Below, piece after piece: positions 19,186-29,528 of a stretch of DNA of 64,000 nt (the stretch's first letter is position 1; each line of letters begins with the position of its first letter). Both the position numbers and the translations under genes were made by a program. The DNA lies in contig OY782765.1 of NCBI GenBank assembly GCA_963678275.1, forward strand, positions 3,720,001 to 3,784,000. The letters run 5' to 3'. The notes under the pieces were generated by a model. That model searched no databases. It saw only the letters and a program-made list of their open reading frames with translations, and was not told the DNA's origin. The stretch is from G963677445 sp963678275 (lineage in GTDB: Bacteria > Bacteroidota > Ignavibacteria > Ignavibacteriales > Melioribacteraceae).

Positions 19186-19935
19186 ATGAAAAAGGCTTTT
19201 ATGTTTTTGGCAGTTCTTTTAATAGTAATTACCTGGTCAGGCTGTTCAGAAAGTGAACCTGAGAAATATGTATCGAAACGGGGGGAATACTCTGTAACTT
19301 ATCCCGGTAACTGGGGTGTGGAAGATGATAAAGAGGAAATTAACAAAATGAGAAAAGATTCACCCCTCGGTTTGCCCTTCAATCCCGATGTCATTTTTTC
19401 AGGCGGTGATAACCTGGGAGCAATGGTAGTGAGAATGCCAATGTTGCTGCCGGGGGTAACGAGTGAGAATTTTATATCATATTATCAAAAAATGGAAAAA
19501 AGGTTTGGTCTGCCGATAAAAGATTCCAGAATCAGAAGAATAAGGGGACAGAAATTTCGTGTCGGAATATCGGAAACTTTTGGCGGCGGTCAGACACTTT
19601 CCGCTGTTACCTATTACCGCAATTATCTTTACAATTTTCAGTTCTATACATCGAAAGAAAAAATGAAGGAATGGAAACCAAAGTTTGATGCCTATATTTC
19701 GACAATAAGTTTCGGAAGGCAGGATTTATCACAAACGACACATTTCAAAACAATGGATAAAGCGGGATTCTTTACCGGCTTATGGCATGGATTACTTCTG
19801 CCATTCAGGGTTATATTTTATTTCTTCTCAGATATTGAAATCTATGCTCAAAATAATACCGGAACGGGGTATCTGATCGGTTTTATCCTCGGTTCAATGG
19901 GTTATGTTCTCGGAGGTTCAAGAAGGAAAGGTTAA
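19186..19935 (+). CDS. PsbP-like lipoprotein with C-terminal membrane segment
   Basis: The protein has 249 residues. The signal peptide ends in the lipobox 'ITWSGCSESEPEK'. Residues about 30-185 resemble the PsbP/DUF1795-type fold: 'YSVTYPGNWGVEDD' is the typical opening strand and 'YYRNYLYNFQFYTS' and 'FDAYISTISF' the closing ones. A last hydrophobic stretch ('YLIGFILGSMGYVLGG') is followed by RRKG, so the C-terminus may also be anchored. GGAG lies upstream of the start. It is third in the operon starting at 18321. PsbP-like folds outside photosynthesis have no single function. Confidence 0.72.
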   Translation: MKKAFMFLAVLLIVITWSGCSESEPEKYVSKRGEYSVTYPGNWGVEDDKEEINKMRKDSPLGLPFNPDVIFSGGDNLGAMVVRMPMLLPGVTSENFISYYQKMEKRFGLPIKDSRIRRIRGQKFRVGISETFGGGQTLSAVTYYRNYLYNFQFYTSKEKMKEWKPKFDAYISTISFGRQDLSQTTHFKTMDKAGFFTGLWHGLLLPFRVIFYFFSDIEIYAQNNTGTGYLIGFILGSMGYVLGGSRRKG

Positions 19936-20195
19936 TAATTTTGTCAAAGATTACAAAGATTTATTACTCATTACACATTTGTTGACCAGTTACTCGAATG
20001 ACTAACTCAATCGCGATGCCAGTGGAGAAATAAAATTGCGTCTCAGTTGTATTAAGCGCTGGAGGCGCGGTCAACATCAGCCCCGGGCAATGTCCGGGGG
20101 AAACCTAAAACATAACCGGAGCCCCCAAAAGGGCAAAAGCAACAGCCGCGGGTAAAATCACATCTTAAGAAAAACATTCACAACCGGACACAAAA
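19936..20195. other. intergenic region between convergent genes
   Basis: No gene is visible. It contains a GC-rich stretch with 'GCCCCGGGCAATGTCCGGGG' near 20082 that could form a hairpin, and then the terminator of the minus-strand gene. Confidence 0.5.
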
Positions 20196-20228
20196 AAACC
20201 TCCGGGGTTTCAAAAACCCCGGAGGTTT
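20196..20228 (-). terminator. strong intrinsic terminator of the large type IX cargo gene
   Basis: A perfect 15-bp stem, AAACCTCCGGGGTTT paired with AAACCCCGGAGGTTT, has a 3-nt loop. On the minus strand it is followed by six T residues (20197-20192). It lies 64 bp after the stop codon at 20292. Confidence 0.88.
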
Positions 20229-20291
20229 GGAAGAATAATTATCTGATTAAACTGAAATAATTAGTCAAAAAAAACAAAACGCCCGCGGCGC

Positions 20292-23200
20292 TTATTTCAT
20301 CAGGATCATCTTTTTTGTGGCGGAAAAACTTCCGGCGTTTATGCTGTAGAAATACACACCTGAAGAAAGATCCGAGGCGTCGAAAGTGATATTGTAATTT
20401 CCGGCGTCTCTTATCTCATTGACCAGGGTCGCCGCCTTCTGACCAAGCATGTTGTAAACATTTATAGTCACATGTTCCCTGACCGGCAGTGAGAATGAAA
20501 TTGTTGTCGCCGGGTTGAAGGGATTGGGGTAGTTCTGGTCAAGCGCGTAATCGACCGGAATTTCCGAGCCGCTTATTACAAGGCGCGAGATTGAATTATC
20601 ACTAATCACAATTTTATCGCCATCAGAAATAGTGGCGTTTATCATCTGTCCGTTCACCCCGTCTCTCAGATTTACAGAGGTATTCCTGGCGCTTATGGTA
20701 ACAGGGTAAACCGCGGAGGAGATAACGATCAGATCATTCGCGGACGCTTCAACACCTATATTGCCGCTTTCCAGCCGGGCGTCGAATATTCCCTGTGGCG
20801 GAAGAGGAGGCATTTCCGCGGTTATGAAATCTGCCCTGCCGCAGTAAATTTTCGAGGAATGTCCCGCCGCGTCCTGAACCAGGAGATATCCTGTTTCTTT
20901 TGTAACAGAAGGGGCTATTTTTGCCGGGTTGTTAAGAACAAGCTCACCCTGGGCTGTTGTTTTCACCCAGTAACCTTTGCCCGGTTCAAGAACATCCGCC
21001 TGGGTATAACCTGCGTTATAACCAAAGAACAATCCTGAAATAATACCTGCAGGAATTGATGTTATGCCGGAAACGGTCACCTCGTAATCAAATGGTCCCA
21101 CGAGGTTCCAACCTTCATCCACCGGAAGATTGCCCGCCACCGGGCTTCCTTCAACCGGGATATCTTCGGCTGAATCGAACTTAAGCCAGTAGCCGTCGCC
21201 ATTTACCAGTTCATCGGTCTGGAAATAACCTGAGGAGGTAAAGCCGAAAGCGTTTGAACTTGCTGTCGGGAAGAGTCCGTTCACTGTCATATCTGCCGCT
21301 TCGAGAGGAACTGAAACAATATTCCATCCTTCGGCTACAGAGACACTGACAGAACCTGATGAGGAATATTCTATTACAAGTTTATTCAGTGAAGTATTGG
21401 TTATTTCAACACTTCCCTCTTCTTTCATATTGACATTGACAATTGAACCTCCGAACGGATCTTTAAGAGTAAAAGCTCCATCTGGAAGCTGGAAAGGATT
21501 CCAGGAGATTGTCATCGGGTATCCGGCGCTGCCGGGCTGGAACTGCATTTCCCATTGAGGTGAGGTAATTTCACTATTTCTGAAGTCATACTTTGATGAT
21601 ACAGTAGGAGTAACAGGCAGGTTGAACCTGATATCGAAGGCGCCCGCTGGGGGAACCGGGGGAAGCTCAATTTCACCGAGCTGGCTGTCGATTCCATCTG
21701 TACCGTTTACATCCTGTCCGAACCGCAGATATCCGTTGTTTTCACCATCTGTAAGGGTTATGTCGCTATACCATCCGGTCGCGAGAGCATTCAAACCGCC
21801 GCTGAAGCATGCCACTTTTCCATTTCTTGTTCCGGCAATAAGTTCATAACTGTCGTTTCCATCGATCGAACGCATAGCGTGAACACTGTTTATTTTATCG
21901 CCGCTGAAATTATATGAAAAGAGAAGTTCATCACCCTGACCTTTAATGAGGTAAACAGCGCCGTTCTGGTCACCGGTAAAAACTTCATCTATTCCGTCAT
22001 TATCAAGATCGGGCACAGATGCTACACCATACTGGTTTGCCATTGACCACGACCATATCACCTGGCCGTTATCACCACTCAGGCAGGTAACTCCGTTTGT
22101 GAATGCCGCGATAAGAATATCATCAATTCCATCGGCATTTATATCACGGATAAGATCCATCTGAATAACACCGGCAAGGGCTCCCAGCGTGGCATTCCAC
22201 TGGGCGAGGCCTGTTTCCCCGTCAACTCTTGAAATAACGCCGAAATATTCAGCTACAATGATATCGGGTGTTTCACCAGGAATGGGAAGTTCGAGTAATT
22301 CTTTATGTTCATAACTTGAAGCTTCAAAATTCCATTGCGGTGTTCCTGTGGCGCCATCGAGCAGGTAAACTTTAAGATCGGTTGAACCATTATTGCCAAC
22401 AGCGAGAGCGGCGTCAGGTTTGCCGTCCCCGGTAACATCATCAACAGAAATGATAGTTTTACCAAACGAGAGATTTGGTCCCGGGTAATGGTACTGCCAG
22501 ATAATATCACCGTCAAAGCCGTTAAAGAGAAAAGCGCTTTTATAGCCGTTGCCTGTTTCATTTCCGTCGGCTGACGCCAGTACGTCAGGAACACCATCGC
22601 CGTTAAAATCTCTCTCAGCGTCGACAGCCTCAAAATCACCGAGGCTGTAATTGACTTCATCGCCAAACTGCCATATAATTTGTCCGTTTGTTCCGTCAAT
22701 GGCGTAAACATGCTCATTTCCTCCGCCGAGACCTATGACCACATCATTTTTTCCGTCATAGTTAAGATCGGAGGCAATACTGAGCGCGTCCTGAACGCCA
22801 TAATCATTAGACATACCAATGGAACCGGCATTAATATTGCTGAAATAGGAATTAAAGGTCCAGAGGATAATCGCCTCTCCGGCGCTCGCGCCGTCGAGAC
22901 ACATAGTCCAGTAGTTATCGGTGGATATAATAACTTCATCCACCCCGTCGCCGGTTATATCATTTATCGAATTTATTCCTTCTACCCGGTAATCCTGGTA
23001 ACTTGTATTCGGATTTTCAGGAACTGTGAAATCCCAGAATTTATAACCATAGGAATAATCATCCCTGATACCTTCTCCTTCATAATTAACACCGGCGACA
23101 GGAGTGGCGGGATCATTTGAGGTTATCCGCAAAGTGTCGGTATAAATTCCGGGTGATTGTGGTGAAAATGTTATTGTAAGGGTTGTTGACTGGGTAGGAT

Positions 23201-24455
23201 ATATATTAATCGGGAGCTGCTGAGATGAGACAGAATACTCCTCAAGATTAAAATCGAGTGAGGTAATTGTCAAAAGTTCGCCACCGACATTTTCAACAAT
23301 TACATTGTGGTAAGCCGTTCCGTCGGAAGGAACCCATATCTGGCCGAAGTTATATGCCGCGGGCGCCACGGAAATAACAGGTCCCGCAAGCACTCCTTCT
23401 CCGTTAAGCTCTGTAACGGCCTGGGGGGTCTGGGGATCATCGCTGTTTATCTGGATACTGCCATTATAGGTGGCGAGATTTGCCGGAATAAACCGGACGT
23501 CAAGTTCAAGATAATCACTCGGAGCTATTGTATATGGAACCGAAGGAGTTTCGGCAAATTCAAAAACATCCGGCTGGATATTAAACTGATCTATAGTAAG
23601 GTCGGCATCCCCGGCGTTAGTAATGGTCAGGGGCAAAATTGAGGTATCCCCAACCGAAGTTATGGGAAAATTAAGTTCATCGGCGCTTAGGTGAATCTGA
23701 GGTGTGCCGCTCGAACCCATATCAAATTTGTAGATAGCTTTATCGGTATTATTGCCAACCACGAGATAAAGGTGCTGACCATCCCACGCCATATCACGCG
23801 GACGGGCTGTTACGGTGGAGCCATAAGGGGGTATGGGAAATTGTGAAAGCACTTCACCCGTTTCAGGATTGATTTCATATATGTTTTCCGGATCACCATC
23901 ATTATCATCCATCGCGAGCCATAAAGATGTGCCGTCATAGGCAAGTCCCTGGGGCTGAAGACCGGGGCTTACGAGTGTATCGACAAAAGCGCCTGTGGCC
24001 GGATCAATCTTAACCAGGTAGGCAGGGTTTCCGCTTCCGGTATAATAGACCGAAATCCAGAAAAAACCATCGGCAAAACAAGCCCCGCCAATATAATCCT
24101 CATAAGGGGAATATAGTGTATCAAGAGGAGTTCCTCCGGTATCATAGTTAATTATCATATCTTCACGTCCGGAGGATGAACCAAAGATATAATGATAAGC
24201 CCATAATGTGGAGTTTGACGCGTCCCACCCAATGCCGCGGGTTTCATCAACGAGCGCGTTAATTGATCCTGTAACAGCTCCTGTTTCAGGATCTATTTGC
24301 CATAATTCATAACCGTTGCTCGATCCGGCCCATAAGTTACTGCCGTCGAATGTAAGGCCGTAGGCATAGTCGGGCGCGGGCAACACCTGGACAAGACTTT
24401 GTCCGAATGCGCAAAAAGAGATAAAAATGGAAAAAATTAATAACCTTTTTATCAT
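20292..24455 (-). CDS. large secreted FG-GAP/PQQ-propeller and ASH-domain protein, type IX sorted
   Basis: The start is fixed by 'GGAGGTATCATG', an ideal Shine-Dalgarno four bases before the ATG at 24455 (1387 residues); an ATG nine codons upstream lacks this. After a signal peptide ('MIKRLLIFSIFISFCAFG') come propeller blades ('GLTFDGSNLWAGSSNGYELW'), then two ASPM-SPD2-Hydin-like Ig domains ('TITNAGDADLTIDQFNI', 'VIVENVGGELLTITSLDF'). FG-GAP/PQQ repeats follow with Ca-binding Asp loops ('DRDFNGDGVPD'-like, 'DLDNDGIDEVFTGD'). The C-terminus is a canonical type IX signal, 'DQNYPNPFNPATTISFSLP' to 'SSGVYFYSINAG'. It is predicted to be exported through the outer membrane and attached to or released from the surface. 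Confidence 0.93.
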   Translation of the reverse strand: MIKRLLIFSIFISFCAFGQSLVQVLPAPDYAYGLTFDGSNLWAGSSNGYELWQIDPETGAVTGSINALVDETRGIGWDASNSTLWAYHYIFGSSSGREDMIINYDTGGTPLDTLYSPYEDYIGGACFADGFFWISVYYTGSGNPAYLVKIDPATGAFVDTLVSPGLQPQGLAYDGTSLWLAMDDNDGDPENIYEINPETGEVLSQFPIPPYGSTVTARPRDMAWDGQHLYLVVGNNTDKAIYKFDMGSSGTPQIHLSADELNFPITSVGDTSILPLTITNAGDADLTIDQFNIQPDVFEFAETPSVPYTIAPSDYLELDVRFIPANLATYNGSIQINSDDPQTPQAVTELNGEGVLAGPVISVAPAAYNFGQIWVPSDGTAYHNVIVENVGGELLTITSLDFNLEEYSVSSQQLPINIYPTQSTTLTITFSPQSPGIYTDTLRITSNDPATPVAGVNYEGEGIRDDYSYGYKFWDFTVPENPNTSYQDYRVEGINSINDITGDGVDEVIISTDNYWTMCLDGASAGEAIILWTFNSYFSNINAGSIGMSNDYGVQDALSIASDLNYDGKNDVVIGLGGGNEHVYAIDGTNGQIIWQFGDEVNYSLGDFEAVDAERDFNGDGVPDVLASADGNETGNGYKSAFLFNGFDGDIIWQYHYPGPNLSFGKTIISVDDVTGDGKPDAALAVGNNGSTDLKVYLLDGATGTPQWNFEASSYEHKELLELPIPGETPDIIVAEYFGVISRVDGETGLAQWNATLGALAGVIQMDLIRDINADGIDDILIAAFTNGVTCLSGDNGQVIWSWSMANQYGVASVPDLDNDGIDEVFTGDQNGAVYLIKGQGDELLFSYNFSGDKINSVHAMRSIDGNDSYELIAGTRNGKVACFSGGLNALATGWYSDITLTDGENNGYLRFGQDVNGTDGIDSQLGEIELPPVPPAGAFDIRFNLPVTPTVSSKYDFRNSEITSPQWEMQFQPGSAGYPMTISWNPFQLPDGAFTLKDPFGGSIVNVNMKEEGSVEITNTSLNKLVIEYSSSGSVSVSVAEGWNIVSVPLEAADMTVNGLFPTASSNAFGFTSSGYFQTDELVNGDGYWLKFDSAEDIPVEGSPVAGNLPVDEGWNLVGPFDYEVTVSGITSIPAGIISGLFFGYNAGYTQADVLEPGKGYWVKTTAQGELVLNNPAKIAPSVTKETGYLLVQDAAGHSSKIYCGRADFITAEMPPLPPQGIFDARLESGNIGVEASANDLIVISSAVYPVTISARNTSVNLRDGVNGQMINATISDGDKIVISDNSISRLVISGSEIPVDYALDQNYPNPFNPATTISFSLPVREHVTINVYNMLGQKAATLVNEIRDAGNYNITFDASDLSSGVYFYSINAGSFSATKKMILMK

Positions 24456-24594
24456 GATACCTCCAAAGTTAATAATACACAAATTCAGTAAGTATATGAA
24501 ATTAATCTATTGAGAGTTTAATGACAACAATAATTCTGATTTTAAAGAATTTTTTTGCGCGCGGGGAATTTTTCGGGAAGGACTGGAATGAAGG

Positions 24595-26895
24595 TTATTT
24601 AATTACGGTCATTTTCCGGATTTCAGAGTATTTACCCGCCTTCATCATATAGATATATATTCCGCTTGAAAGATTGCCCGCGTTAAAATGACAATTGTGG
24701 CGGCCGGTTTTTTTAATTTCATCTACGGGTGTGGCTGCCAGTCTTCCCAAAATATCATAAATTTTTATTGTTACCCTGATATCTTCAGGAACAGAATATC
24801 TGATGACTGTGGCAGGATTAAAAGGATTTGGATAATTTTGCATTAATTCATATTCAAAAGTTTCCGGATCAACCAGATTTGTAGAGTCGGAAACCAGAAG
24901 TGAATTATCAATCTTTTTCGGGTCGGACCTTTCTGACTGAAGACTCTGGATATCAATAGCGATAACACTGTATTCGGTAAGTCTTCTTTTTCCAAGCTGA
25001 TTATGAATATCAAAATCGGGGAAAGAAATTACACTGGATGTCGAGTCCCTTGAAATCAACGATCTTCCACCAATAAACTCCCAGTCGAGCCATTTATTAC
25101 CTTCCAGCATACGCCGGTAAATATCATAACTTTCAACGTCGGGATCGGGATTTTTTACCCACTTGACATTAGGATAAATATTCTGCCCTATTTTCACGGT
25201 ATCAATAAAAAGTACTTTTGGTTTTGAAGGAGGACCTGACCAGTCGTCGGCATCAATATCGAGAGCCATATACTCACCTGACCGCCTGATATTTTTAATT
25301 GTAATATGCGTCAGTGAACCATCTCTTTTTCTTGAAGATGGATAAGTGGTATCAGAAAAGGCGTTATTAACAAAACCTTTTACAGGAATATCTGAATAAA
25401 AATTCGACTGCATGCTGTTGGACCGGATAAAATGTGTGCCATCTGTCGGGTCCCATCCAAATGGTGGAGGAGCCGTTTTTTCCCATAGGTGTATCCCGCC
25501 ATCCGGCAGATAAAGAAACATTGGAGGGTCCTGTTCTTTGTCCATAAAAAGATCATCCAGGTAATCATATTCACCGAAATTCTCTTTGTTCCAGCGCTCA
25601 GGTCTTTCGTAATCTCTCGGGTAATTATCAGCCGGCAGCGGATTCCCTTTCCAGCCATTATAGGGAAGCGCCGCTTCAAGATCTATGGTATAATCATTGT
25701 GTAAATTCAGCATGGAATTTTTTTCAAAAATATGCCAGATAAGTATTCCTGAATGTGGGCCCGGCTCACTTTGATTGCTCAGATTCCTGTCGAATCCTGT
25801 TCCGTTTTTAAACTCAAGTAAAAAATATTCAGATATATCATTTTTGTCTTCAGGGTTCAGCATAATTTTCATTGCTCTGAAGATATCTTTTTCTTTTTCC
25901 TCTTCCGAAAGAGGGAGGTTCACATCTTTAAGCCTGATATTCGTTAAATCTTCTGCCGTAGTGGTTAATATAGCGGTGGTATCAATCCAGCCCATAAAAA
26001 TACGGTCGAAGGTAAGCAGCGGCGGCAGCCCGTATAAGGAAATTTCGGAGGGAAGATTTCCCGCATTAAACATCAGATCATAACCGACCGTGGAATTATA
26101 TGGCATTCGGTTGGCGTTCCTGTCGGGAAGACCGCCGAAACCTCCGGGTGAGCCCGCAAGCTGCCCGATAAGATGAAATGTTTCGTGAGCAATGGACTTA
26201 AATCCGAAATTATGACCGACAGGCCCCTTGTAGATATAAACTTTTATATCATCAGGCCTTGTATAGGAATAACTTCCTGTTTCGACGCTTCCTCCATATT
26301 CCACATGGTATTCAGATTTTTCAATACCGGTAAAAACTATCTGGATAAGATCAATTTCATCAAATAATTCAGGGGTGTTATTCCATATCTGCGGAATAAC
26401 TTCATTTAGCATTCCCCTCCAGTAATCAAAACAAACATTCTCTACCGAACCATGCCGGAGCGCCCATTCCTCAAAACTTTTTTGGGTTGTATATGCCTTG
26501 CCGTCGGGTCTTTTGGGGAAAACAATATCAGAAGAAACTTTACCGCCTGAATTAAATTCAAGATAATGTTTGAGTCCGGAGCCATACCATTCTTCTACCG
26601 AAACATGCGCTTTCTTCAGGCTGTCTCTCAGAAGGGCGCCATTTGGGAATGTGCCCAGTATAGGATAAAAGGGATCATCAACAATGACCGGCCACGAATT
26701 ATCCCTGTCGGGAAATCCTATTACGACTACCATTATATCAATATTACCCGAGATATCCACATTTCTGATTTTATTCAAAACAGTGCGAACCGGTATCTTT
26801 TCCCCTGTATAATCGGGGTAAAAATACTCTGCCGCTCCCTGGGGAAAAACCAGTGAAGCGGAAACTGCGAGAACAACCAGAAATATTTTTTTCAT
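24595..26895 (-). CDS. M6-like secreted metalloprotease with type IX sorting domain
   Basis: The protein has 766 residues. The signal peptide is 'MKKIFLVVLAVSASLVFPQG'. The zinc-binding motif H237-E-T-F-H241 lies in 'FKSIAHETFHLIGQL', with a downstream 'YDLMFNAGN' and 'FDRIFMGW', similar to immune-inhibitor-A/M6 peptidases. A fibronectin-like segment follows at about 565-650 ('VESYDIYRRMLEG'). The C-terminus carries 'MQNYPNPFNPATVIRYSVP', the type IX sorting domain. It lies 139 bp upstream of the other type IX cargo gene on the same strand. The role is probably extracellular protein breakdown. Confidence 0.9.
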   Translation of the reverse strand: MKKIFLVVLAVSASLVFPQGAAEYFYPDYTGEKIPVRTVLNKIRNVDISGNIDIMVVVIGFPDRDNSWPVIVDDPFYPILGTFPNGALLRDSLKKAHVSVEEWYGSGLKHYLEFNSGGKVSSDIVFPKRPDGKAYTTQKSFEEWALRHGSVENVCFDYWRGMLNEVIPQIWNNTPELFDEIDLIQIVFTGIEKSEYHVEYGGSVETGSYSYTRPDDIKVYIYKGPVGHNFGFKSIAHETFHLIGQLAGSPGGFGGLPDRNANRMPYNSTVGYDLMFNAGNLPSEISLYGLPPLLTFDRIFMGWIDTTAILTTTAEDLTNIRLKDVNLPLSEEEKEKDIFRAMKIMLNPEDKNDISEYFLLEFKNGTGFDRNLSNQSEPGPHSGILIWHIFEKNSMLNLHNDYTIDLEAALPYNGWKGNPLPADNYPRDYERPERWNKENFGEYDYLDDLFMDKEQDPPMFLYLPDGGIHLWEKTAPPPFGWDPTDGTHFIRSNSMQSNFYSDIPVKGFVNNAFSDTTYPSSRKRDGSLTHITIKNIRRSGEYMALDIDADDWSGPPSKPKVLFIDTVKIGQNIYPNVKWVKNPDPDVESYDIYRRMLEGNKWLDWEFIGGRSLISRDSTSSVISFPDFDIHNQLGKRRLTEYSVIAIDIQSLQSERSDPKKIDNSLLVSDSTNLVDPETFEYELMQNYPNPFNPATVIRYSVPEDIRVTIKIYDILGRLAATPVDEIKKTGRHNCHFNAGNLSSGIYIYMMKAGKYSEIRKMTVIK

Positions 26896-27383
26896 CCTGG
26901 GATACCTGTTTTATTACAGATTATCAGCAAAGATTGATTATCAATATTTTTGCGGAAAATTAACTGTGATTGAAAATAAGAATTAATTATTATAATTACA
27001 ACCCATTTAATGACCTTAACCATAAGTTGATTTAGGAGACCAAAGAGAATATCAGAATTTAAGACGCCCTGTTGAAATCAAAGTAAGTAGTATGCCGGGA
27101 TGTTGAAAACATAACCACAAGGAACACAAAGAAGGCACAAAGAGAATAACTCCGCGCCTTCTAACCGCGATTATTCAAATACAGGAACGGCCGCTCCATT
27201 AAAATATTTCGAACAAACATTAATATAATTCTGAGTTTTTTCGCTTCACGGTCCGCTGTTATTACCGTCTGAAACAAAAAACGACCATTCGGAACATTTT
27301 TGCTTATTCTTTTAACTTACCTGCCGATGATTTTAGCAGAGATTGATGCTAAATGTTTAACAGAATAATTATCGGGTGATTAT
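26896..27383. other. intergenic region with a fragment of repeat family C/D
   Basis: No gene is seen in these 488 bp between divergent genes. Bases 27106-27165 match the core of the C and D families ('AACCACAAGGAACACAAAG' and 'AATAACTCCGCGCCTTC'). The rest is AT-rich and probably holds the promoters of both flanking genes. Confidence 0.55.
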
Positions 27384-29333
27384 ATGAAATGGCTGAATAT
27401 CAAAAACTGGAATATTTTTCCGAAACTTATCGGATTGACAATTCTTCTACTCTCCTCTTTTTTAATCTACGTGATTTTCGGGTTGTTTCCCGCGTTGAAA
27501 GAGGATATGACGAAAGAAAAAGAACTGGAACTGCGATATAAAGTTGAGATTGCGGTCGATGTCCTGAAATATTATAGTGAAAGGGTTGGCAATGGTGAAA
27601 TAACATTGCCTGAAGCCCAGGAGCTGGCGAAAAAGGAAATCAGCAGCATGAAATATGAAGGGAACAATTATTTCTGGATTAATGATCTGAATTTAATTGT
27701 TCTCGCTCACAGGGCTAAACCGGAACTTATTGGAAATTCGCTGAGTGATTTTCAGGATAAATCGGGTAAATTTTATTTCCGTGAAATGTTGGCGGAAACC
27801 AAAGATCACGGTTCGGCATTTGTCGATTATGTGTGGCCGAAAGAAGGGAAAAGCGAGCCCGTTCCCAAAATTGCCTATTCTAAATTGTTTAATGACTGGG
27901 GCTGGATTGTCGCGAGCGGTGTATATGTCGACACAATAGATGACGCCCTGGCCGATCTTAAATCAGGCATCATGACTTTTATGATAATTCTGATGATCGC
28001 GGGATTGGCAATAGGTGGTTTTATAGGCAGGGACATTTCTTCAAATGTAAAAAAACTTGTTTTTGGCGCCGACAAAGTTGCTTCGGGTGATGTAAATGTA
28101 TCGGTTGATATCACGAGTGAAAATGAACTTGGCCGCCTCGCCCGTTCATTCAATAAAATGGTCGGGGATATTAAATTGAATATTGAAGAGGTTGAAAGAA
28201 AAAGCATTGAAGCGGGAGAAGCCGCGAAACAGGCTGAAAAGGCACAGATGGAAGCCGAAAAGCAGCAGCAGTATCTCGCCCTGAGTGTTGCAAAAATTCT
28301 TGAACAGATGGATAGACTGGCGGCCGGTGATCTGACAGTTGGCCTTAAAGTGGAAAACAATGATGATATCGGTAAATTATTCAAAGGATTTAACGATACG
28401 GTGAAAAATATCAGGGAAATACTGATTTCAGTTACAGAGGCAATAGAAGCCACAGCGAGCGCGAGCAGTGAAATTTCTTCGAGCACCGAAGAAATGGCGG
28501 CCGGCGCGCAGGAACAAAGCTCCCAGGTTACCGAGGTCGCGGTTGCCTCGGAACAAATGGCGACAACAATAATCCATACTTCTCAGAATGCGACCAATGC
28601 TGTTAAATTATCGAAGGAAGCCAGTCAGAAGGCGGACCAGGGTGTTGAAAAAATTCTCGCCGCGAAAGATGGAATGGATAAAATAACCGCTAATACAAAA
28701 GCAACTGTTTTAATAATTGATTCACTAAAACAAAAATCTGACCAGATCGGTGAAATAACCCGTGTGATAAATGAGATTGCCGACCAGACCAACCTGCTCG
28801 CCCTGAATGCCGCTATTGAAGCAGCGCGGGCCGGAGAGCAGGGGCGCGGATTTGCCGTGGTTGCCGATGAGGTAAGGAAACTTGCCGAGAGAACATCTGT
28901 AGCGACAAAAGAAATTGCGCAGACAGTCACTGCTATACAGAAAGAGGCAAAAGATGCCGATTCATCAATGTCCGAATCTGCCGGGTCTGTTGAGCTGGGT
29001 ATTTCACTTAATAAACAGGTTGAGGATGTATTATACAATATAAATGAAGGAATTAAACAGGTTACTACTGAAATTGAACAGGTCGCCACAGCTAATGAGG
29101 AACAGTCGGCTACTGCCGAACAAATAAGCAAAAATGTGGAAGGCATTACAGGAGTAATTCATGAGAGCGCTGCCGGAACACAACAGATCGCGAAATCGGC
29201 TGAGGACCTTAATAACCTGACTGAAAACCTGCTTAACCTGGTAGCCCGTTTTAATCTTGGAAATCATAACCAATATAAAAATAATGGCCGGAGCCATCAC
29301 GATTATAACCAGGTAAGTTTATTGGCAAGCTAA
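27384..29333 (+). CDS. methyl-accepting chemotaxis protein with sCache sensor domain
   Basis: The protein has 649 residues. The first membrane helix is at about 13-35. The periplasmic part is a single-Cache domain with 'NYFWINDLNLIVLAHRAKPE' and 'WGWIVASGVYVD', a type that binds small organic acids in many receptors. A second helix lies at about 193-213. One HAMP follows and a second HAMP-like unit is at about 300-350 ('MDRLAAGDLTVGLKVENNDD'). The signalling tip is canonical ('EIADQTNLLALNAAIEAARA', 'GRGFAVVADEVRKLAERT'). No C-terminal CheR-tethering pentapeptide is present. It is transcribed alone and followed by a good terminator. Confidence 0.95.
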   Translation: MKWLNIKNWNIFPKLIGLTILLLSSFLIYVIFGLFPALKEDMTKEKELELRYKVEIAVDVLKYYSERVGNGEITLPEAQELAKKEISSMKYEGNNYFWINDLNLIVLAHRAKPELIGNSLSDFQDKSGKFYFREMLAETKDHGSAFVDYVWPKEGKSEPVPKIAYSKLFNDWGWIVASGVYVDTIDDALADLKSGIMTFMIILMIAGLAIGGFIGRDISSNVKKLVFGADKVASGDVNVSVDITSENELGRLARSFNKMVGDIKLNIEEVERKSIEAGEAAKQAEKAQMEAEKQQQYLALSVAKILEQMDRLAAGDLTVGLKVENNDDIGKLFKGFNDTVKNIREILISVTEAIEATASASSEISSSTEEMAAGAQEQSSQVTEVAVASEQMATTIIHTSQNATNAVKLSKEASQKADQGVEKILAAKDGMDKITANTKATVLIIDSLKQKSDQIGEITRVINEIADQTNLLALNAAIEAARAGEQGRGFAVVADEVRKLAERTSVATKEIAQTVTAIQKEAKDADSSMSESAGSVELGISLNKQVEDVLYNINEGIKQVTTEIEQVATANEEQSATAEQISKNVEGITGVIHESAAGTQQIAKSAEDLNNLTENLLNLVARFNLGNHNQYKNNGRSHHDYNQVSLLAS

Positions 29334-29360
29334 TCGCCCTCCATATATAAAACCCGATTG

Positions 29361-29398
29361 GGGAAACATATTCGTGGATATGTTTCCCTTTTTTTTTT
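29361..29398 (+). terminator. intrinsic terminator of the chemoreceptor gene
   Basis: An 11-bp stem GGGAAACATAT/ATATGTTTCCC with a 6-nt loop is followed by ten T residues, 28 bp after the stop. Confidence 0.92.
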
Positions 29399-29528
29399 GC
29401 GTGTTATTTGTTTCAGATAAAAAATTATTTTTTTTCAGTCAGCCGCTGATTTAATTTATCAGCCCCAGGTTTGATTATCGATCGCAAATAACCTATTTTT
29501 CATAATAAGATATCATATAGGAAATAAA

